DNA of 64,000 bases. Source: Lysobacter sp. K5869 (GTDB lineage: Bacteria; Pseudomonadota; Gammaproteobacteria; Xanthomonadales; Xanthomonadaceae). Positions 58,634-64,000 of this stretch are shown piece by piece. Location of the stretch: positions 4,379,001-4,443,000 of the forward strand of contig NZ_CP072597.1 in assembly GCF_018847975.1 (NCBI RefSeq), given 5' to 3'. The position numbers and the translations under genes were made by a program. Numbering within the stretch: the first letter of the stretch is position 1; every line of letters begins with the position of its first letter. The notes below the pieces were generated by a model. That model had not been told where the DNA came from. It did no database searches and saw nothing but the letters and a program-made list of their open reading frames with translations.

Positions 58634-59838
58634 GGCGCGCCCTCCGCGATCAGCGGCAGCTCGACTTCGGTGATGCAGCCGCCATCGTCGCGCTCGCCCT
58701 GCTTCACCGTGCCGCGGCTGCGTTCGATGCTCGATTTGGAAATCATCAGGCCGATGCCCAACCCCGTGCCCTCGCCGTCGCGGCGCGGCTTGGCGATCCG
58801 CGCCGGGCCCGCGCCGCGGTCGCGGATGGCGATGTTGAGGCGGCCTTCGCGCAGCGCGGTTTCCACCTCCACCGGCTCGTCGACGCCGGCCGCGGCGTTG
58901 GCGTCGGCGGCGTTGTTGATGAGGTTGATCAGCGCTTGCTGCAGGCCGGCGTCCACCCGCACCCGCCGCTGCGCCGCGCCGGCGAAGAAACGCGCGGTGG
59001 CGTTGGGCCGCAACAGCCGCCAGCGGTCGACGCAGGCGTGGACGAAGGCGTCGGCGGCTTCCACCGAACTCTCGCCGGCCGCGCCGCGGCGGGCCATGTC
59101 GGCCAGCGCGCGCACGTGGTCGCGACAGTGCGCGAGCTGCGAGCGCAGCAGTTCGATGTCCTCGCGCGCCGGCGGGTGATCGCCGCCGAGCCAGTCGTCC
59201 ACCAACAAGCCCATCGTCGCCAGCGGCGTATTGAGTTCGTGCGCGGTGCCGGCGGCGAGCGAGCCCAGCGCCGACAGCGATTCGTCGCGGATCGCGCGCT
59301 CGCGCGCCTCCGACAGGCGCCGGCGCTGCTCGCGCACGATGGTCATGAAGCGGCTCAGCACCACGGCCATGATTCCGGCCGAGAGCAGGAAGTTGACCCA
59401 CATCCCGGTGACGTGCAGTTGGAAATCGCTGCCGTGCAAATGCGGCAGATCGACGTGATGGCCCATCAGCCAGGTGTAGAGCGCCGCGGTCAGCACGGTC
59501 AGGCCGAGCATCGGCGCGATGTCCAGGCCGATCGCCGCCAGCGCCACCGGCACCAGATACAGCGACACGAACGGATTGGCCGGGCCGCCGGAGAAATACA
59601 GCAGCGCGGTCAGCGCCAGCAGATCCGCCAGCACCTGCAGCGCCACCGCGCGCGCGCCGGCGTCGCGATGGGCCAGCCACCACCAGTGGCTGAGCACGTT
59701 GAACAGCAGCAGCCCGGCCGAGATCGACAGCAGTTCGCGGGTAGGAATCGGCAGGCCCAGGCGCTGGCTGACGAACACCACGGTCAGCATCTGGCCGGCC
59801 ACCGCCATGTATCGCAGGTAGATCAGCAGTTGCAGCAC
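58630..59838 (-). CDS. RegB/PrrB-like redox-sensing histidine kinase
   Basis: The 402-residue kinase has six hydrophobic segments (about 5-165) with the quinone-binding motif GGPANPF (84-90) that identifies RegB-type sensors. The H-box SALGSLAAGTAHELNTPLATM with His200 and the catalytic N/G boxes (NLINNAADA, GTGLGIGLM) follow. RegB senses the quinone pool and phosphorylates RegA. I prefer GTG at 59838 as start because it begins the family opening; ATG at 59901 would add 21 residues. The gene is co-translated with its regulator. Confidence 0.9.
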   Translation of the reverse strand: MLQLLIYLRYMAVAGQMLTVVFVSQRLGLPIPTRELLSISAGLLLFNVLSHWWWLAHRDAGARAVALQVLADLLALTALLYFSGGPANPFVSLYLVPVALAAIGLDIAPMLGLTVLTAALYTWLMGHHVDLPHLHGSDFQLHVTGMWVNFLLSAGIMAVVLSRFMTIVREQRRRLSEARERAIRDESLSALGSLAAGTAHELNTPLATMGLLVDDWLGGDHPPAREDIELLRSQLAHCRDHVRALADMARRGAAGESSVEAADAFVHACVDRWRLLRPNATARFFAGAAQRRVRVDAGLQQALINLINNAADANAAAGVDEPVEVETALREGRLNIAIRDRGAGPARIAKPRRDGEGTGLGIGLMISKSSIERSRGTVKQGERDDGGCITEVELPLIAEGAP

Positions 59839-60098
59839 GGGCGGGTCTCGGGGGCGGAACAGGCGATTATCGCACCGCCCCGGCGCGGCGGGCTGCGGCA
59901 ACCCGCCGCGGTGCGCCGCCGCGCGCGGCCATGCTGCGGCGCGGCGCGGAACCCGACCGATGCCGCAATTGCGCGCGCCGCCGCGGCATGAACGCGCGCG
60001 CCGGCCTGTCGCTATCGACAGTGCGCTTCGCGCGCGGCCGCGACGGCCTAAGCTGCGGCGGCCAGGAACCCACTGGCGACAGACAAGGAAAGGACGTC

Positions 60099-60524
60099 AT
60101 GAAATCGATTGGATGGACGCTGGCCAACGCGGCGCTGTGCGGCGCGCTGGCCCTGGCCGCGATCGGCTCGGCCGCCGCGCCCTCGACCGCGCAGGCGCAG
60201 ATCGGCAACCGCCCGCGGCTGTGGTGCTTCGTGAGCCCGAACGATCTGCCGGGCGACCCCAACTTCGGCCGCTGCGCCTCGTTCTACCCCGGCGCGAGCA
60301 GCTACCGCGCCGACTTCGACGTGCGCAATTTGCCGGCCGGCAGCTACACCTACGTGTGGACCAGCGAACTCGCCGGCGTGCTGCCGTGCACGACCCAAAG
60401 CTGCACCCGCACGTATCGCGGCTCGGCGCCGGTGTCGGATCTGGTGACGGTGACTTACACCAACACGGCCACCGGCGCGTCGGCGACGCTTGGGGCGAAC
60501 GTGCAGATCAACGGGCCGATTTGA
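60099..60524 (+). CDS. Secreted protein of unknown function
   Basis: This 141-residue protein has a signal peptide (cleavage near AQA-QIG, residue 35) and a beta-rich mature domain: RLWCFVSPND, YRADFDVRNLPAGSYTYVWTSE, then a Cys pair CTTQSCTRTY and VTVTYTNTATGASATLG near the end, which looks like an immunoglobulin-like sandwich. No family is named. The ATG at 60099 follows AAGGAAAGGAC. A terminator hairpin follows, so it is a single-gene unit. Confidence 0.72.
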   Translation: MKSIGWTLANAALCGALALAAIGSAAAPSTAQAQIGNRPRLWCFVSPNDLPGDPNFGRCASFYPGASSYRADFDVRNLPAGSYTYVWTSELAGVLPCTTQSCTRTYRGSAPVSDLVTVTYTNTATGASATLGANVQINGPI

Positions 60525-60553
60525 GTCGCCTGAGCTTGGAGACGACGTCGAAA

Positions 60554-60579
60554 AAAAGCGGGCCGTAAGGCCCGCTTTT
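60554..60579. terminator. Bidirectional intrinsic terminator
   Basis: Eleven-base stem AAAAGCGGGCC / GGCCCGCTTTT with a GTAA loop, between the secreted protein gene and the convergent PPC-domain gene, with T-runs on both strands. Confidence 0.92.
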
Positions 60580-60601
60580 CGTTTCCGCGTCGCGCCCGCG
60601 A

Positions 60602-62137
60602 TTACCAGTCCGCTTGCAGGCTCACGTTCGAATACGCCGAGTAACCGAACACGCCGACGTAGAAATCGCCGGGCGGCGGATTGTTGACCGATGCCCCCTC
60701 GTTGCTGCCGGCGATGCCGGTGGCTATGTCGTAGCTGGCCAGGGTCGGCGGCTCGCCGTACTTGACGAACATGTCGGCATCGCCCGCGCCGGCCAGAGTC
60801 AACATGAAGTTGGGCGTGTTCGGCGGCACGGTGAAGCGGAAATAGCGGAACGTATTGATCGCGCCGCTGAGGCCGCCGACCGCCACGCCCTTGCTCAACT
60901 GCTGCACGGGCGCGCCGCCTTCCATGCGATAGCGCCGCGCCAGCTTGCGGCTCGGCCCGCCCTCGCTCTCGGCCCAGGACACGGTGTAGTGGCCGTCCGG
61001 ATTCATCGCCACATGCAGCGATCCCGGATAGAGCACCGCCGCGGCCGGCGCGGCATCGACCCGGAACGTCGCGCCGAGCGAGCTGCCGTCGGCGGCGTAC
61101 TCATGCGCATACACGTTCCACTGCGCGTACTCGTCGGTGAACGACGAGCGCTGCGCCCAAACCGCGAGCGTGCGGCCGTCGCCGGCGATGGCAACCCGCG
61201 TGCTGTAAAACGCCGAGCCGGCGGTGCCCGGCGGGTCGCGGCCCAGCAGCACGTTGTCGCCGAGCTTGGCGCCGCTGGCGTCGAAGCGCTGGAAGCGCGC
61301 CGAGGTCGAGCGCGGCGTCATGACGAATCCGTCCCAGCCGAAAATGTGCTTCCCGGCCGAGTTCGACGCCAGTTGGACGATTTCGTTGGCGCTTTCGCCG
61401 TTGCCGGCCACGTCGGTCACGTCGTTCAGCGCGCCCAACAGCGCGCCGTCGCGGCTGTAACGCAGCAGACGGTGCTGAACTGGAGACTGGTTCGTGCCCG
61501 GCCGGCTCATCTGGTTGACGATGAAATTGCCCGCGCCGTCCATCGCCAGACCCCAGGACTGCAGGTTGGTCTGGGGGTTGCCGCTGGCGATCAGCAACTC
61601 GCCGGTGCGCGCGGTGCCGTTGCTGTTGAACACCCTGGCATAGGTCGAGAAGATGCTCGGCTCGGTCGGCGTGCTGCTCAGCACGTTGTAGACGATCACG
61701 AACAGGCCCGCGTCGTTGATCGCCACCTGTAGGGTCTGGCCGCGGACGCTGGCCTGGAAGCGCGGCACCACGACCGCGCCGTCGCGGTTGAACACTGTGG
61801 CGTACACGCCCTGGGCGGTGACGTTGGCGACCACGTAATTGCCCAGCCGGTTGGCGGCGATATCGCTCCACGTGCCGGGCATCGAATGCGATCCCGCCAG
61901 CAGGCCGTCCTTGCCGTAGCGGCGGACCGTGCTGCTTTCCAGATCGTTGCGGCTGCTGACGAACAGCATGCCGCCGTCGCCGCCGGCGGTGGCTTCAAGG
62001 CTGCCGTCGCCCCATTCGAAGCCTTGCAGCACGTACGGCGCGCTCAACGCCGCTGCGCCCGCCGAACCGCTGACCAGGGTCAGCGCCGCGGCCCAGCCGA
62101 CCAGCCAGCGCAGCGCGTTACGAACTTCCCTTCGCAT
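60602..62137 (-). CDS. Secreted repeat-rich protein with C-terminal PPC domain
   Basis: The 511-residue protein has a signal peptide (about 1-30) and a long middle of recurring strands such as GNYVVANVTAQGVYATVFNRDG and GRTLAVWAQRS, like a beta-propeller of FG-GAP or PQQ type. The last 100 residues (FRYFRFTVPPNTPNFMLTLAGAGDADMFVKYGEPPTLASYD) form a bacterial pre-peptidase C-terminal (PPC) domain that promotes secretion or binding. No catalytic motif is seen. The ATG at 62137 is fixed by AAGGAG upstream and the signal peptide. Confidence 0.8.
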   Translation of the reverse strand: MRREVRNALRWLVGWAAALTLVSGSAGAAALSAPYVLQGFEWGDGSLEATAGGDGGMLFVSSRNDLESSTVRRYGKDGLLAGSHSMPGTWSDIAANRLGNYVVANVTAQGVYATVFNRDGAVVVPRFQASVRGQTLQVAINDAGLFVIVYNVLSSTPTEPSIFSTYARVFNSNGTARTGELLIASGNPQTNLQSWGLAMDGAGNFIVNQMSRPGTNQSPVQHRLLRYSRDGALLGALNDVTDVAGNGESANEIVQLASNSAGKHIFGWDGFVMTPRSTSARFQRFDASGAKLGDNVLLGRDPPGTAGSAFYSTRVAIAGDGRTLAVWAQRSSFTDEYAQWNVYAHEYAADGSSLGATFRVDAAPAAAVLYPGSLHVAMNPDGHYTVSWAESEGGPSRKLARRYRMEGGAPVQQLSKGVAVGGLSGAINTFRYFRFTVPPNTPNFMLTLAGAGDADMFVKYGEPPTLASYDIATGIAGSNEGASVNNPPPGDFYVGVFGYSAYSNVSLQADW

Positions 62138-62375
62138 ATCTGCTCCTTTGAAATACAAAAAGCGCGCACCGCTGGGCGGCGCGCGCCGGCCCGTCGGGCC
62201 AGGACCGATTATCGCCCGGCCGGGTCTCGCAGCCTGCGACCGTGCATCGCCGTGCGAACGGTTGCCTGCGCATGAAATACATGCAAAAGGCGGGCCGAGG
62301 CCAGCCCTTTGCCGCTAGACCGGTCGCCGGCCGCGCCGATGCGGTTTGATCGAACCGGCTTCAGGCGAACCGCCA

Positions 62376-64000
62376 TCAATCGAACTTGACGTCGTACTCC
62401 AGCCAGAACTGACGCCCATACGGATCGTAATTGCCGACCGGATAGAACGGCCAGCCGCCGTTGTTGCGGTCCTGCGGCGGGTTGGAATCGCGCAGGTTGT
62501 TGACGATCAGCGACAGCTTGGAGCGGTCGCCGAACCGGTACGACACGCTGCCGTTGTACTTGGTGTACGGGCCGTAGCGGCCGCTGCCGTCGCTCTTGGG
62601 CAGGCTGCCGTAGCGGTAGGCGCTGAGGTCGGCGGTCCACGCGCCGATACTCCAGTTCAGGCCGGTGTTGAGCTTGCTGCGCCAGTCGCCGGCTTGCAGC
62701 GGGTCGAGCGTGTTGCGCAGGTCGATGCGCGGGTCGTCGGCGAACTGCTGGTAGTCGTGCTTGATCACCAGGGTGTAGGCCAGGCGCGCGGCGAAGTCGC
62801 CGAAGCGGCCGGCGCTCCAACGCACGTTGGTCTTCACGTCGACGCCGTCGGTGCGCTCGGACGCGGCGTTGATCGCGTTGACCAGCACGCGGCGCACCTG
62901 ATCGGGCTGCACCGGCGCGTCGGACGGGTTGCGGATCACCCGGCCCAGCACTTCCTGGCAGTTGGCCGAATTGATGTCGCGCGGCTCGCCGCCGAGGGTG
63001 CGGCCCAGGCGGCAGTCGGCTTCCTCGCGCAGGATGCGGGCGCTGTCGAGGTTGGTGACTTCGTCTTCCAGGCGGATCGAGTAGTAATCCACCGACAGGT
63101 CGAAGTTCTGCGACGGCGACCACACCACGCCCAGGCCGTAGGACTTGCCGTTCTCCGGCTTCAGACCGGTGTTGCCGTTGCTGGTGTAGTCGATGGCGAG
63201 GCCGGAGAAATCGCAATCGTCGTAGGCCTGGCCGGCGGTGCGGCAGCGCCAGTAGTCGGTCATGCCCGGGTTATAGCCGCGGGTTTCGGCGGCGAAGATG
63301 TAGTTCATGTCCGGCGCGCGGAAGCTGGTGGCGGCGGTGGCGCGCACCAGCAGGCTGTCGGTCGGACGGTATTCCAGGCCCGCGTTCCAGGTCGCCTTGC
63401 CCGACTTGCGCCCGGCGAAGCGGAACTCGTCGTAGCGCGCGGCGGCCGAGGCGGTCAGCGTGCTGAAGATCGGAATGCTGAGCTCGGCGCCGATGGCGTA
63501 GCGGTCGCGGTCGCCGCTGGAGCGCGAGCCGGCGCTGGTGTTCCAGAACGTGCCGTCGCCCAGGCGCGGGTCGGGACGGTTGCTGTAGCCCTGGGTGCCC
63601 GCTTCGATCACGCCGGCGAAACCGACCGTGCCGGCCGGCAGGTCGAACAGGTGGCCGTTGACGCTGAAGCTCAGGTTTTGGATCCAGGCGGCGTTGACGC
63701 CTTCGTAGAAACCGGTGAGGCGCTGGTAATCGGCCGGCGTCAGCGCGGTGTACAAACGCGCCGGATCGGGGTTGTAGATGCCGATGCCGGCCGCGGTCGT
63801 GCCCAGGCGCGGGCCGAGGAAGAATTCGTTGACGCCGGCCAGGAACTGGCGGCGCTTGGTCCGGTTCTCGTTGCGGCCGTGGTTGTAGGCCAGCTCGTAG
63901 TTCCAGTCGCTGTCGCCCAGCGCGCCGCGCGCGCCGACCGAGAACGCCCAGGAACGCTCCAGGAAGCGGTTGTTGTTGGCGTGGGCCGAGCCGATTTCCT
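62376..64000 (-). CDS. TonB-dependent receptor (5' partial)
   Basis: The frame is open from the stop to the window end, so the first part of the gene lies outside. About 541 residues of the C-terminal beta-barrel are visible: AWIQNLSFSVNGHLFDLPAG, YEGVNAAWIQ, FRAPDMNYIFAAETRGYNPGMTDY, NGNTGLKPENGKSYGLGVVW and the terminal strand FWLEYDVKF with a C-terminal aromatic residue. Cys pairs (CRTAGQAYDDCDF) occur in a loop. The layout resembles the large sugar/siderophore receptors abundant in xanthomonads; the ligand is unknown. Confidence 0.9.
   Translation of the reverse strand, partial: EIGSAHANNNRFLERSWAFSVGARGALGDSDWNYELAYNHGRNENRTKRRQFLAGVNEFFLGPRLGTTAAGIGIYNPDPARLYTALTPADYQRLTGFYEGVNAAWIQNLSFSVNGHLFDLPAGTVGFAGVIEAGTQGYSNRPDPRLGDGTFWNTSAGSRSSGDRDRYAIGAELSIPIFSTLTASAAARYDEFRFAGRKSGKATWNAGLEYRPTDSLLVRATAATSFRAPDMNYIFAAETRGYNPGMTDYWRCRTAGQAYDDCDFSGLAIDYTSNGNTGLKPENGKSYGLGVVWSPSQNFDLSVDYYSIRLEDEVTNLDSARILREEADCRLGRTLGGEPRDINSANCQEVLGRVIRNPSDAPVQPDQVRRVLVNAINAASERTDGVDVKTNVRWSAGRFGDFAARLAYTLVIKHDYQQFADDPRIDLRNTLDPLQAGDWRSKLNTGLNWSIGAWTADLSAYRYGSLPKSDGSGRYGPYTKYNGSVSYRFGDRSKLSLIVNNLRDSNPPQDRNNGGWPFYPVGNYDPYGRQFWLEYDVKFD

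Overview
The window is about 70% G+C, almost fully coding, and belongs to a gammaproteobacterium of the Xanthomonadaceae, most probably Lysobacter. The evidence is the gene order recJ-greA-carB-carA-dapB-dnaJ-dnaK-grpE-hrcA-recN-fur-bamE-rnfH-ratA-smpB-ssrA, the lexA-imuA-imuB-dnaE2 mutasome cassette, a RegB/RegA-like pair, a large TonB-dependent receptor, and many short palindromic intergenic repeats. No tRNA, rRNA, CRISPR array, insertion sequence or intact prophage was seen. REGION 1 (1-14090, all + strand) is a surface-polysaccharide cluster. A WecA-type sugar-phosphate transferase fused to a WecB-type UDP-GlcNAc 2-epimerase and a WecC dehydrogenase would supply UDP-ManNAcA. A flippase, a hexapeptide acyltransferase, an O-antigen ligase/polymerase, two glycosyltransferases, a secreted hydrolase-like protein, a two-domain oxidoreductase, a heparinase II/III-type lyase and a YdcF-type protein complete it. 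REGION 2 (14405-36242) is conserved housekeeping: glmS, recJ, a phosphoglycerate mutase-like gene, greA, carAB with a small membrane-protein gene between them, dapB, the heat-shock operon hrcA-grpE-dnaK-dnaJ with two sigma32-like promoters, recN, a cysteine-free Fur, bamE, rnfH, ratA and smpB. REGION 3 (36243-42946) is more accessory: an orphan CHASE-PAS histidine kinase, a divergent CI/YdaS-like regulator pair with an AT-rich operator region, the tmRNA gene ssrA, an unrecognised 479-residue effector-like protein of lower G+C just downstream of ssrA, and a small polyacidic protein. REGION 4 (43020-50926) holds an SRPBCC protein, a TonB-like anchored protein, a small secreted protein, a Xre-RES toxin-antitoxin pair, and a GbsR/MarR-controlled operon (DCC thiol protein, TIGR01777 epimerase, DUF4166 protein) with two matching palindromic operators. 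REGION 5 (51127-57375) is the SOS mutasome lexA2-imuA-imuB-dnaE2 with a LexA-like palindrome touching the lexA2 start codon. Much of dnaE2 has a base composition unlike its surroundings. REGION 6 (57573-64000) has small secreted proteins, a RegB/RegA-like redox two-component pair, a secreted PPC-domain protein, and the 3' part of a TonB-dependent receptor gene cut by the window end. Four families of intergenic repeats run through the window: a GTAGGAGCGGCG-type palindrome, a GTCATTCCGGCG-type element, a GGGAGGGCCTTC-type element, and G-run tracts that could form quadruplexes. The strongest candidates for undescribed biology are the effector-like gene next to ssrA, the regulator pair on its other side, and the GbsR-operator circuit.
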